Of a stretch of DNA of 64,000 nt, positions 25,230-36,863 are shown piece after piece; the first letter of the stretch is position 1; each line of letters opens with the position of its first letter. Source of the stretch: Coriaria nepalensis (taxonomy: Eukaryota > Streptophyta > Magnoliopsida > Cucurbitales > Coriariaceae). The position numbers were made by a program, and so were the translations under genes. The notes beneath the pieces were generated by a model, which was given only the letters and a program-made list of their open reading frames with translations, did no database searches and was not told the origin of the DNA. The stretch spans positions 4,025,001-4,089,000 of the forward strand of contig CP114487.1 in assembly GCA_027186245.1 (NCBI GenBank), written 5' to 3'.

Positions 25230-26760
25230 TACGTCATTGGTCATTTATATCTATAGGATTTAGACTCATCCCCATCGATGTTTTAGTCATGAGCTTCTTG
25301 CTCGAGGCTTCGTCAAATGATTTGCTGAATTCTTTTCTGACCTCACATAGTTTAGAGTTATCACTCTATCACTTAGCATTACCTTATAATACTATGTTTA
25401 AATTTGATATGTCTTCATTTCCCGTTAATAAATTTTATTTCGAGCACTTTCGATAGCCGCTTGGCTATCGCATTTCATGGATACATAAGGTACCAGTTTC
25501 ATCCATATAGGGATGATAAGTCATATAGAATGTTTCTCGACCATTCTACCTCTCCACCAACTATTTCTACAGCTACGAACTCGGATTCCATGGTGAATTT
25601 TGCATTACATGAGTGTTTAGATGATTTCCATGAAATAGTCCCTCCTCTCAATGTAAATATATATCCATTGGTCAAGTTTGACTTATCGAGTCCTATTACC
25701 CAGTTAGCATCACAATAGCCCTCAAGTATAGTAGGGTTGCATGTATAGTGCAAGCCATAACTCATTGTACCCTTGAGGTCCCTCAATACTCTAATTAAAG
25801 CATCACAATGCTCGTAGTTAGGATTCTTAATATATTTACTCAATCTTCTTACTGTATAGGCTATATCTAGTCTCGTACAGTTCATCAAATACATCAAGAA
25901 CCTAATTACTCTAGCGTATTTTTTGAGAAACAATATCACCATCATTCTTTCTCAAGTGTACACTAGTATCAAACAGAGTAGATAAATAACTAGAGTCATA
26001 ATATCCAAACTTCTTCAGTATTTTTCCAAAATAGTGAGATCAGGTCAATGTGATTCCCCTAGATTCTTGTAAGATTTTAATCCTAAGAATCACTTCTGCC
26101 TTTCCTGAGTCCTTTGTTTCAAAGTTAGAAGCTAGAAATTGTTTGGCAGACTTGAACTATGTCTAAATTAGTTTCCAAGATTAGCATGTCATCAACATAC
26201 AAGCAAAAAATAGCACCAAAGTTTTCAAGAGAATTTAAAATACACACATCTATCAGAGTCGCTAATAGAAAACCCCTTTTCAACTATGACATTGCCAAAT
26301 TTTTCATGCCATTATTTAGGAGTTTGTTTTAGACCATACAATGATTTTACTAATCTATTAACTTTTTTTGCTTTGTTGGAAACAACAAATCCTGCAAGTT
26401 GTGTCATGCAGATTTTCTCTTCCAAATCTCCATGGTAAAAGATTGTTTTAACATCTATTTGATGAATAACCAATTTATTAATAGTAGACAAAGTTATCAC
26501 TACTATAATTGTGGTCATTCTAACAACAGGAGCATAGGTGTCAACATAGTCTATATGTGTCTTTTCGGTAAAAGTCATAGCAACTAGTCTTGATTTGTAT
26601 ATTTCCACAAAACCATCAGTTTTCAATTTATCTTTGAATATCCACTTGCAACTTATGGGTTTAGATCCATGAGGAAAATCAACGAATTCCCGATTTGCCA
26701 TAATGAAGTCTAACGAAGGTAGATGTCATCTGTTTACTTACTCTTAACAGCTTGTTACGC
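25230..26760 (-). mobile_element. Ty1/copia pol remnant (RT and RNase H)
   Basis: On the minus strand, 26701-26312 encodes a copia RT part (KPISCKWIFKDKLKTDG, VDTYAPVVRM, HQIDVKTIFYHGDLEE, VKSLYGLKQTP). 25945-25499 encodes RNase H (MNCTRLDIAYTVRRLSKYI, GYCDANWVIG, SKHSCNAKFTMESEFVA). A further piece at about 25360-25280 resembles the end of copia pol. Typical residues are substituted (CDANW for CDADW), and stops and a gap of about 370 bp separate the two frames, so the copy is inactive. Confidence 0.92.
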
Positions 26761-27119
26761 CTGACCCTTGATTGTAATCTAACTTCTTGTTTGACCTCTT
26801 TCTGGATGAGCACAAGGAATCAGAAGCAACTGTATTTTCTATTAAAGAAGACGATCGGCAGTGAAAGTCCTTTAACCAGATTTTAAATAGTTATTAACCT
26901 CAGTTTTAAATAGTACATCCTTATCTTGACTTGACGCTTATCCAAAGCAGAAGGTGTACTTGATTATCAGCCTATAATGACATCTCCTATTTGCTGCTTT
27001 CGCTGATTCATACTACTATTCATTTAAATTTTTTTTTCTTCTTCTTTTTATTTACTTACTTATTACTTAGTAAGATTTAGTCACCTACTCATGAGGCAGT
27101 GGTTATATCCTATTAACAC

Positions 27120-27123
<4 letters not shown>

Positions 27124-27173
<50 letters not shown>
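27124..27173. repeat. (AT)n microsatellite
   Basis: About 25 consecutive AT units, followed by more interrupted TA-rich sequence to about 27235. Located in intergenic DNA. Confidence 0.95.
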
Positions 27174-27175
<2 letters not shown>

Positions 27176-27359
27176 CATATTCACATATATCATATATACA
27201 TGTGAATTTTACTATATATGTATATGTATATATATATTTTTTAGTTTTAGTCCTTACTTTATACTTCCTGAATTTTAATTATTTAAGAAATTATATTACT
27301 TTAGAATTAATTAGTTATAATTTATTTATCTATCAAGGTTATCCGGAATTCAAGAAATT

Positions 27360-27490
27360 TACTATTCTCTTTTGTTACTTTCATTCTACCCACTCACTTT
27401 GACCAAGTCTTATAAAGTGAGGATATATATTTTATATAATTTAACTTTTCTTTTCCGTATTATTTTTATTAATTTAAGACTTATACAACA
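27360..27490. repeat. Direct repeat A, second copy
   Basis: Same orientation as 24520-24660: TTTCATTCTACCCACTCACT, then CTTTGACCAAGTCTTATAAAG and a similar AT-rich tail. See the first copy for interpretation. Confidence 0.7.
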
Positions 27491-28658
27491 AAGTATACTT
27501 AAAAATAATTCATCCCACATCGCTATTAAGCAAATACGAAAAAAATTTGATGAAATATAATTTAGTGATAAAACTAATATACAAATATAATTTATATGCA
27601 TAAATTTTTGAAAACACAGTAAATTATTGATTAATTAATAATATTTAAACCATTAATTTTTTTTTTTTAATTTCAACCACACTTTATTTATTTTTTATTT
27701 ATCCATTCTAATACAATCACCCTCCTCTGTCATTCTTGCCGCCACCTTCCACCGTTAGAAAAATAAATTTTATTCGTCCGCCCTTTACCGGCGATAGCAG
27801 AGAAGTTGTGTTGGGGTGCAAAAATAAATAATAATTATATGATTAAAAATATATATTAAATCTTTAATTAAATTTAAAATTTTAGATTATTTCTAATAGA
27901 TTAAGATAGTAGTAAATTGACCCAAGCATTTAAAAAATTGATTTAAACTAATATGTAGGTTAAATTGTGAAAATAAAATAAATAATATATTTAATTTGAG
28001 ATCAATTTTTGAAAAAAATATTGAAATTAATTTTTATTATCACTTGATATTATTTAATATTATTTCCATAAAAGAAGTTAGGATTCGAATCCTATAAAAA
28101 AAAAAAAAAAAAAAAATTCAACTTCGAATTTGATCAGAAAGAAAAAATATGTATATAATCAACTTTAAAAAAAATCCCTGTTTAAAATTATAATTTTATT
28201 TTAATTTTGCTATTAAATTATATTGTCCTAAAAAATTTTAAAAAGGCAATTCACCTAAAGCGAATCACTGTAGTTATGTCAAATCGAAACTCGTCAACCT
28301 TACTCCCTATTATATCAAATTTCGTATAAAGAACGACATTTCGATGGAGTCAACAATCATTTTCAGCCGCTCTCACCAAATAATCAAACAAAACCAAACA
28401 AGCCCTTAAGAGTTGATCCCTTTTTATGAACGAATGATGCGAATGCTCAAATAATACTTGGTCACTCTTCCTTGCATGCTAAGCTTTATAAAGAAACAAA
28501 CTGAAATAGAGTGGGTTCGTGGGAGAAGAGGTAACCAGAACTTATGAAGAAATGAAGAATTGGAAGAAGTTAGAAAACCAATAAAGAGATCCTAAAAAAT
28601 ATAAGCACATGTTCTGAAGACCTTCTGCACAAAAAATCCCTTGGTTATTCACAGCGTA
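27491..28658. other. AT-rich intergenic DNA
   Basis: No gene is seen. A stretch at 27660-27770 with CACTTTATTTATTTTTTATT and CACCCTCCTCTG resembles the arms of the inverted-repeat element at 45.0-46.0 kb. A run of about 22 A lies near 28097-28119. The last 200 bases are probably the 3' UTR of the minus-strand GH17 gene. Confidence 0.5.
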
Positions 28659-30744
28659 TTAAAGCTTCTGGAGCAAGGTGGATTTCAACAGAAATGATAC
28701 GACACCGAACACAAGGGATCCCGTTGGAACTTTAATACTTGTTGCACAAGAAGAAGATGTTGAAGACATTGCTGTCGTGTTACTTGCAATTGTTCTATTG
28801 CTCCTGCATTGAGAAAAAAAAAATTGCAAATCAATTACCACTTATAATGTTCATTGTTACAGTAAAACCAAGGAATGAAATTAAACCAAGAAATTAAGCT
28901 CATCTTGTGGTACATTGCATACCCGGCAGTCAAATACAAGCAATTATCATAGCCTGCAAGTCCGATCACCAAAATATAAAATTAGCTAATTTCTTTTAAC
29001 CAAAAGTTTGAATTAGATATTTGGTTATTGACACTTACTCGGGTCCTTATTAACTTTAATGCCAGTCCCTCCAAAACTGCAAGCAACATCAGTCGCTCCG
29101 TTTTGTTGGTAGTAACTATTGAACACAAATGACGCATGAGAGACTAGAGTATCTGGCTGATAACAAGGCTGGCTCGGCTGAACCACCGTGCAATCCACAT
29201 TCCCAGGCCCACAAGCCCAATCTAAGGCATTCTGCAAATCCATCACTGTCGCCTTACTCGTAGCAATGCACCATGTGGTCCCACTAGAATTAACCGTAAC
29301 ATTCCCCTCACTTGTAATATCTACAACCCCTCTTCCCGTGAAATCTAGATTATAAGCGCTAGTCTCATCTGGATAAAACAAGCCCCAGTTCCTCTCAGAA
29401 TCCAACCCGGGCTTCCTATTCTCATTGAACAAGGAAAAGAGGTACACATCTAGCTCCTCCCCAGGCCTGCCCGGGGTGCCTGTGTTATTGATGACATGGC
29501 GGATAAGATTCATGTTATACTTCTGAGCATTGTCCGGATTCGCTGCTGTTTCCTTTGGTGATCCCTTTGAAGGCCATCCCGTTTCCGTCACCATGATTCT
29601 GACAGTTTGGAAATTTAGAGCCATAAGAGCATAGTAAAGAGCATCAATTTGCGCATCAAACATGTTTGTATAGAGCAAACCCGTGTTAGGGTCAATAACA
29701 TCAGATGAAGATTCGAATAGAGCATAGTCTAAGGATACATTGCTTGGGGAATCTCTATAAGCATAATACGGATAGATATCAATCAAAAAAGGTGATTGAT
29801 TTTCCGCAAGAAATTCCAACAAGGGTTTGAGAAAGAAGGCATATTTACTACTAAATGCCCCTGCAGAAGGCGGGAAAGACCGTGACAACACTCCTAGGGA
29901 ATGAGTGGTTGAGATCTTGATCTTTTTATGCAAACCGGCCTTTCTGAGGGCGTTTAGGATATTGTTCATGGTGGGGACCACTAAGGACGAGACATTGTTT
30001 GATGCCTCAGTAACTTCAGCACCAACAGTGATGTGGGTTATTTTTGTTGCCGGGTAGTATGGAAGGATGCTATTTCTGAGCCAGGTGTCAGCATTTGATT
30101 GGAACTGGGAAAAGGGTAACAAGTCGGAGTTGGGAATTCCGATCATTAGTTCGACTCCTGTGTTGGCAAAGGCCTTGAGGATTTGAATGTTCGAATCGTA
30201 GATTCGGAGGTACTTGATGTTGTGGAGTTGGACAAGTTTGGCTACTTTGTCGGGTGTGGGGAGATCATCCGCGTTTCGTCCATAGCAAACTCCTATGTTG
30301 CTTCCTTGGCAGATGTCTGTTACTGAAATGAATAACAGAAAAACCTAGTTCATAACAAGGTTTTCGGAGATAAGACACGAGAATCTAATATTTAGACAAG
30401 TCCTAATTACGATTTTGAAATGTCACAAAGCTACATTGTTGCTGTAAGAAGCCAAATGCAAGCTCAAAAGAATGTGAGGTAAACATATCTACATTCTATA
30501 TATTTAGTACAGCAACTTTCTAGTACCATTTCTATATGATAATGTACATTGTTTTGGTCCATAAGGACTGATCACTTGCAACAGTTTCTGCCAATTTGAA
30601 AGGGACCCACTATCTCAATGAGTGCATTCTAGCTGTCTGTCATTTTTGAAATAACCCAACTTGAGGAAAATACAAAAAACTAAAACAATAAAGTTTTTCA
30701 AAGAAAACCTCAAAAGAACCTGGCATGCACTGTAATGGAGAGAG

Positions 30745-30780
<36 letters not shown>

Positions 30781-31155
30781 GGGGGGAAAAAACAACAGCA
30801 ATAACACACATTGCTCTAGATAATGCTGAAAATGCTGTTCTTTTTTTTTTTTTCCTGAGAGGAAAAAAAATGAGGAAAAACTTGAAAATTAAGTATTAAT
30901 TGTGAAAAACAAGATCTACAAAAATGGCTAAAAAGATATACAATGGCATTATAATACAGCCTACATTTCATCAAAAAGAAAAGAAAAGAAAAGAAAAAGA
31001 TCACGAACAAGAAGAAGATAAACCCTGAATCCAAACAACTGAAGAGATAAAAGAAGAAAGAAAAGAGAGAGAGATAACAAACCCAAAAGCAAAAGCAACA
31101 CGAGTGAAGTCGCGACAGCAACAATCCTGAACCTTCCTCCTTCCATTTCTCTCAT
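28659..31155 (-). CDS. Glucan endo-1,3-beta-glucosidase, GH17 + X8 (CBM43), GPI-anchor type
   Basis: Four exons on the minus strand (31155-31083, 30322-29039, 28953-28923, 28803-28659) join in frame to about 510 residues. Residues 1-24 form a hydrophobic signal peptide encoded by the first exon; a second ATG three codons later could also serve. The GH17 domain runs from about 34 (NIGVCYGRNADDLP) to about 365. The expected acid/base Glu is in VGAEV (about residue 127) and the nucleophile in VTETGWPS (about 271). An X8/CBM43 module begins at WCIATSKA (about 375) with its cysteines (CGPGNVDC, PCYQPD, ACSFGG). The tail is Ser/Thr-rich and then hydrophobic, consistent with GPI anchoring. The family cleaves callose at the wall, plasma membrane or plasmodesmata. 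Intron 1 carries a GA repeat. From memory At4g29360 is a GH17 gene in the same relative position in Arabidopsis. Substrate and location are inferred from the family. Confidence 0.94.
30736..30780. repeat. (GA)n microsatellite in GH17 intron 1
   Basis: GA repeats with a few interruptions, then a G run, lie inside intron 30323-31082. On the transcript strand this is a CT-rich tract. Confidence 0.9.
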
Positions 31156-33250
31156 TTTCCTCGGGACTTCTCTCTACTTCTTCTTCCTCTTCTTAAAAGC
31201 CTCTATTTCCAAGACAAGCGCACCCTTAACGGCTAAATGGGCTTTTCCCAAAGTAACAAGTCGGTAGTGAGCTCGAGAAGTGAAAAATGGAGAAGCACGT
31301 AAATTCAGGTAAGAGAATAGAGACAATAAATCGTACGGGCATTGCTTTTGTTAACACTGTCAGCACTCAGCTGGGCGTACTCTTAATTAGAGCGTATTTT
31401 GGTGAAAGGACCGGACCTGAAACTGCTTTATATTTTTCTTTAGCTTAACATTCTGCATCGGTTCCGGAACCCAAACCAATACAGAGTATGTCTGTAGTCT
31501 CTACGGACTGTTCTCTTCCTCCTCGCTAATCACTCTAAAATGATATTTTTTTGTACTATCATTTTTATTAACTCATTTTTAAAATTTTATTTTATATTTT
31601 ATTAATAAATTTATTCTAGCTCACGAATTCATTAAAAATTATGAATTCAATTTCTTTCGAAAATAAACTCAGTTCATTTTGAAAACTCCAATAACTCGAA
31701 TTGATAAAAAATATTAAATTACAAATATATGAGATATCGATCTGAGACTCGAACCAACATGTAAGATATTACTCTATAGGTCGAAAGGTTTTCGACTTGT
31801 AGAGTAACTTTAAGAATCTAAAAGCCTTCACAGGTCGAGTGGCTTTGACTCGTAAAGTCACTTAGAATTATATGTGAGATATCAGTCTGTGCATCTCAAA
31901 CTCAGACCACCATGTGAGATGTTAGTTTGAGATTTCGACTCATTATCTCACTTATAACTCAAAGTTATTTTAAAGGTCGAATGACCTATTACGGGTCGAG
32001 AGACTTCATACTAAAAAATTTCATATAAATATCTTGATATAATTTTCATCTTATACTTATAAATGTCTTGATATAATTTTTATTATAAATTATGAGAAAT
32101 TTTTTTTTATTTTTTTAATTATTAATATTATTTAAATTATTTAGGTGATGTAATTTAAAAATCTTAAATTTTTTTATAAAATTAAATAAAAATATTTAAT
32201 ATATGATTTTTTTTATATATTTAAATATAGTAATAAAAAGCATATATAATAATATGTTAAATTTAATATTGACCGATAAAAATTAGTCTTATAATTTACT
32301 TTAAACACGAGAGGCCACTAAGAGATGAAATTAGGGATGGCAAGGGGTCATTGCTCACTTTCTGAAAATTATTATTTTTTAACTTAAAATTATTAATAAA
32401 ATAAAACTCCAAAAAACCTTAAATAAAAATTTATATTTATCGACTCGAACTTATTTTTCGACTATATCTTAAATCTACTTATTTGTTAAGATAAATATAA
32501 ACGATTCATTTATTTATAATATATGAAAAAAATTAAAAAATTAACCTAAAAATTTTAAAACATAAAAAAATTTACTTACAATATCAATAATTTTCAAAAA
32601 AATTCACATATAATTTTGCTCTTATTATTTTCTCTTCAGGTATAATTGCGCCTTCACTACACGACATCGTTTACCTGTCTCAAACTGATATTTCAGTCTT
32701 AGTTGAATTAAAAATGTACTAATTACTTACTGAAATGCAGTTTTGAACTGTGTGTATAATTTGTACACTTTGCATGTGTTTATATTGTGCTGAGGAGAGT
32801 CCACACTTATGGACCTGAAAGCTTTCCTGTAAATTTGTATATGGTGAAGGATTGTGAATATTTTGGGCCCCAATAACAAGTCGAGAAAGATTAATAAGAT
32901 TTGCATTGAAAACATGTGGTCTCTATTTGACCTCCCATCAAATTAACACTAACGGATCATATCATGATGACTTGTATCTAAGTCAACCTTCTTATCCTCT
33001 TCTTATTTCTAAACCTAATTAATTAATAATCAGCTACTCTAACTATATCTATAAAACATATTATTTAAATTAACCTACTTTATTAATCGATAGCTTGTGA
33101 ACAAATAAAAACACTACCTTGTCCTACAAAATCTAATTTTATCGCCTTATTGTTATATAATACTGACATAATTTTTGTCTATTAGAGTTTCTTACACAAC
33201 AGTTTGATCTTAAGAGAACAACTAGCACTCCAAAACTGCGAGTAAGAATG
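31156..33250. other. GH17 upstream region, then AT-rich DNA with a degenerate repeat
   Basis: The first 350 bases are probably GH17 leader and promoter. From 31730 to 32010 a set of related segments with AGGTCGA and GAGATATCAGTCTG-like motifs recurs in both orientations, including the perfect short hairpin GTCGAAAGGTTTTCGAC at about 31781-31797. AT-rich DNA without coding follows; TTAGGGATGGCAAGGGG at about 32331 looks like a repeat terminus. No gene is seen. Confidence 0.45.
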
Positions 33251-33292
33251 AATCTAACCATCAACAATTAGTAATAGCCTGCCAAGTAGTAT

Positions 33293-36240
33293 TTATAGAA
33301 AACTGACCATCTTTCCTATGGGTCCAAACTCTTTAACATCATCTTCAGAAGATAAAGAGGGAATGGATTGTTCAATCATAGAGAAAATGTCCTGATCTAA
33401 ATCATGTTCCAACCAAGCACTACAACTTACTGCCTCTTCCAAAGAGATCAAAGGAAGGTCATTCTGCAGATGAGAAAGGATGCCAATGCCCCAATTATCA
33501 TGCCAGAAACTAACTCTTCTTCCATCCCCCACACTCCATCTATAGTAATTAAGAAAATTAGGAACAACAGCCACCCTTTCTTTCCAAACCTTTGAGCTAG
33601 TAGAAGAACTAGTCCAAGCAGAGACAGAGAGATTTAAAGATTACATGGCCCTCCTAAAAGTACACCACAAAGAGTTCGCTTGAAGAAGGCCCCAAATATT
33701 TTCATAGTGAAAACCGTTTGCATGTCCGGAAGCCGTCTAAGACCTAGACCTTCCAACAACTTATCCTTGCAAATAGAAACCCAAGAGTGAGAGACAATGG
33801 GACATACTCTCTTAGATATGTAAGGCTTGATCAAACCAGAATTTACCCTATTGAGAATATAATATTGTATTTGAATCACACCTATGATGTACAGAGAATG
33901 CCTATATATATAGGCTAACAATACAGATTACATATATATATAACCAATGTGGGACACACTACATATATAATCTAACATACCCCTATAGCCTAGCTCCTAC
34001 TGAACAAATTCTCAGCCAATATAAAGAGCATTAGAGACATAGGATCCCCTTATCTCAAGTACGACAGCCCAAGGGCCTCCTTTTATAAACACCTTGAAAA
34101 ACAATGGAGAAATGCACATCCTTATATCAAGTTGCAATGACCTTTCTGAGAGAAGAAGAGAAGCCAAAATGGAGCAAAACCTTATTGAGTAACTCCCATT
34201 CAAGTCTGTTCATTATGACATTACTACCATTTCCTTTTTTTTACCAGGATCCCTGGTGAGCCCTTGACCCAAACCAACTGCTTCTACTAGGGATTTATTT
34301 ACCTTGAACAAACCCATGCTGTGGCTTTGAAATCAAATGAGGAAGGAACTTGTTGATCCTTGTAGCGAGAGATTTCAAAAAAATCTTGCAGCACAAAATT
34401 ACATAAATTGATGGGCCTAAAATCCTTTAAAGAAATTGACACTTCTTTTTAGGTAAAAGAACCAGAAGAGTACTAGACATGGCTTGAGGCAACTCATGGC
34501 CTTGCAGAAAATGATTGGCAACTCTGATAAGATCATCTTTAACAATAGACTGGCATGATTCAAAAAAAGCAGCAGAAAGAGAATCCAATCCCGGAGCACT
34601 ATCCTTATCAATTGACCAGACAGACTCTTTGATCTCATCTTCTATGAAAGGATAAAGCAGGCTGGAGTTATCCTCGTCTATCAAGATCGAAGGAATAATT
34701 GAAAACATGTCCTGCGCGATATGAGTCTCGTCTGAAGTGTAAAGAGACTGGAAAAAATTGATACATCAAGATGAAATTGATGGGGGTCAAAGAGACTAGT
34801 ACCATTATCATCCTCGATCTCACTCAAGTTCAAGCTCTTGTTCTTGTTCTGGACTGAAGCATGAAAGAATTTAGTGTTGCTATCTCCTTCAACAAGCCAC
34901 TTCTCCCTAGACTTCTGCTTCCAGTAAATCTCTTCTTGCTTCAAGCAATTCTAATAAGCTTTTGTTGCTTCTTTTAGGTCATTCTCTAGATGAATTGTCC
35001 ATCCTTGTTGAAGGGCACTTTCACAAGCTTCCACTCTATCCTTCTAAGTATCCAAGGCAACAAAGATATTTCTAAAAGTGCTCTTCTTCCAGTCTTTGAG
35101 ACACTATAGTATTCTGTAAATTTCTCACTAGCTGCAAGAAAAGATCATGATGGAAACAAAACCAAACGTTTTTTCACCATGTCCATATTCTTTGGAATCT
35201 AAATACCCGAGTACCTTGTAGGTCAAAGCATTAGAGTGTAAGAGAATCAGACAATGATCAAAGTTCAGTCTTGTTCAGTGCTCCACCCTACCATCATGCA
35301 CACTGCAAATATCAGGAGACACCAAAATTCTATCCAAGCGAGAATAGACCCTAGCAAACCCCCTCTATTATTAAAATGAGTATAAGATGATCCGGTAAAA
35401 GGTGGATCAATCAACCCTACTTCTTGAATGCAGTCTTCAAACTCAGCCATAACAACAAAGGAAGGCTGAATTCTCCCTAACTTCTCTGTAGGAAATCTTA
35501 TGATGTTGAAGTCTCCTCCCTAGATAGTTGGAAGATTAGTGTCAGTCATTAAATCAATCAGATCCGACCAAAGAGCCCTCCTTTTCATCTGATAACAACT
35601 AGCATAGACAACCACCATGAGCACATTCACATTCAACTAAGCAACACTCGATGCAATAAACTGTTTATTGAGAGTAATAATTTGAATATCCAAATGATTC
35701 TTCCAAAGCAACTAGATTTTTCCACCCACCGATTGATTAGATACACCATCTTGAAACTTAATTTTCTTATTAATATTCTTAATATTTGACTCCAATCCAA
35801 GGATCGATTAAATCAAAAATGAAAACCTTAGACTGAAAAGAAATCTTCTTCAAATGAGACAAGGTATCGGGATTCCCAATACCTCTGTAATTCCTGAATA
35901 TAATAGACTCATTCATTGAAAAATTCGGATTGAGTTCTTGTCTGGATTTTACAGCTTTAAATATGAACGTTCGCAACTTGTAAAGCCTTTTTTCCTTTCT
36001 TCCTTTTAACTTCTTGGAAACTGTCATTATCTGATCTACTAAACTCTGAGGCATACCCTGATGAATTTTACCTTCATCTTTCTCAACTTCTCCTTCAGAA
36101 TTAGTAGAACCTCCAATATGCAACTGAATGTCACCTGCATGAATATCCAATTGATTGTTATTTGGAGTGTTTTCTGGCAAAGGAGCAGGGACAATATCCC
36201 TCTACTCCACCTAATTGGATAGAGCTTCCTGATCGCCATT
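33293..36240 (-). mobile_element. Decayed L1-type LINE (non-LTR retrotransposon)
   Basis: Pieces of one element appear in the right order on the minus strand. The endonuclease start is at about 35930-35780 (SIIFRNYRGIGNPDTLSHLK), with a further endonuclease part at 35450-35265 (EFEDCIQEVGLIDPPFTGSS). The linker is at 34944-34860 (WLVEGDSNTKFFHASVQNK). The reverse transcriptase start is at 34708-34427 (DKDSAPGLDSLSAAFFESC). C-terminal parts lie at 33800-33634 (LLEGLGLRRLPD) and 33574-33293 (WSVGDGRRVSFWHDNW). The central RT with its FADD-type active site was not seen. Many stops and frame changes show that it is inactive. A short LTR-like insertion splits it at 33849-33977. Confidence 0.9.
33849..33977 (-). 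mobile_element. Small solo-LTR-like insertion inside the LINE, with TACCC target duplication
   Basis: On the minus strand the block begins TGTTAGATTATATATGTAG, contains a TATATATATA box and ends CTCAATA. It is flanked by TACCC on both sides (33844-33848 and 33978-33982, plus strand), a 5-bp duplication as made by LTR-retrotransposon integrase. A length of 129 bp is short for an LTR and fits a TRIM-like or small copia LTR. The terminal TG...TA is not the usual TG...CA; ending the element at CTCA instead would spoil the target duplication. Confidence 0.6.
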
Positions 36241-36863
36241 CAAGCTTGATAATTAGTTTCAATTTTTAGGATATAAAAATATGTTTTAAAATTATGTTTG
36301 GCCAAAAAAAAATAAAAATAAAAAAACAAAATTTCATTCAAATCTACGCAACACCATTTAAGCCAAGACGTTTGGAAAACAGGAAAAGATCTATTCGAAT
36401 TTACTTCCTTTCTTATCAAAGGCCTTAAGAGGCAACTAAACTTGTCGCCCACGGTTTCAATTCTCAGACCCACAACGAGGAAAGAAAAAGGTTGTCGACT
36501 CAGACGCGAAGGTTTCCAATCTTATCTTCTTTCCCAGTCAAATGAATAAAATCCAAAATAAAATAATTTAGACTAAGGTGAAGATGAAGATAAATACAGT
36601 TCATTCAAATAAACAACATCCAGAAAAATTATTAAATAATTATATAAATTTATCCTACTAACCGACAATTATAAAGAATTCATTAAATTACATGCCCTAT
36701 ATAAACGTATACTATGATTACACTATTAAAATTGTAAAATAATATATAATAAAAAATTAAATAAAAGAAAAAAACTTTCTTGACGAACCCCTGTCGGGTG
36801 TTATAGATATAGTATCAGGATCTTCTTGTCCTTGTTATTTGCAGAGGATCGATTATACTTAAT
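36241..36863. other. OXS3-like gene upstream region
   Basis: AT-rich DNA that may include the LINE 5' end. A TATA-like run AATATATAATAAAA lies near 36740, about 120 bp before the OXS3-like start. TTTGCAG at 36839-36845 could be an acceptor of a leader intron; this is unproven. Confidence 0.4.

Noticed and set aside
30816..31124. Minus-strand Phe/Ser-rich ORF overlapping GH17 exon 1
   Set aside because: It is the intron read-through and a shifted frame of the GH17 first exon.
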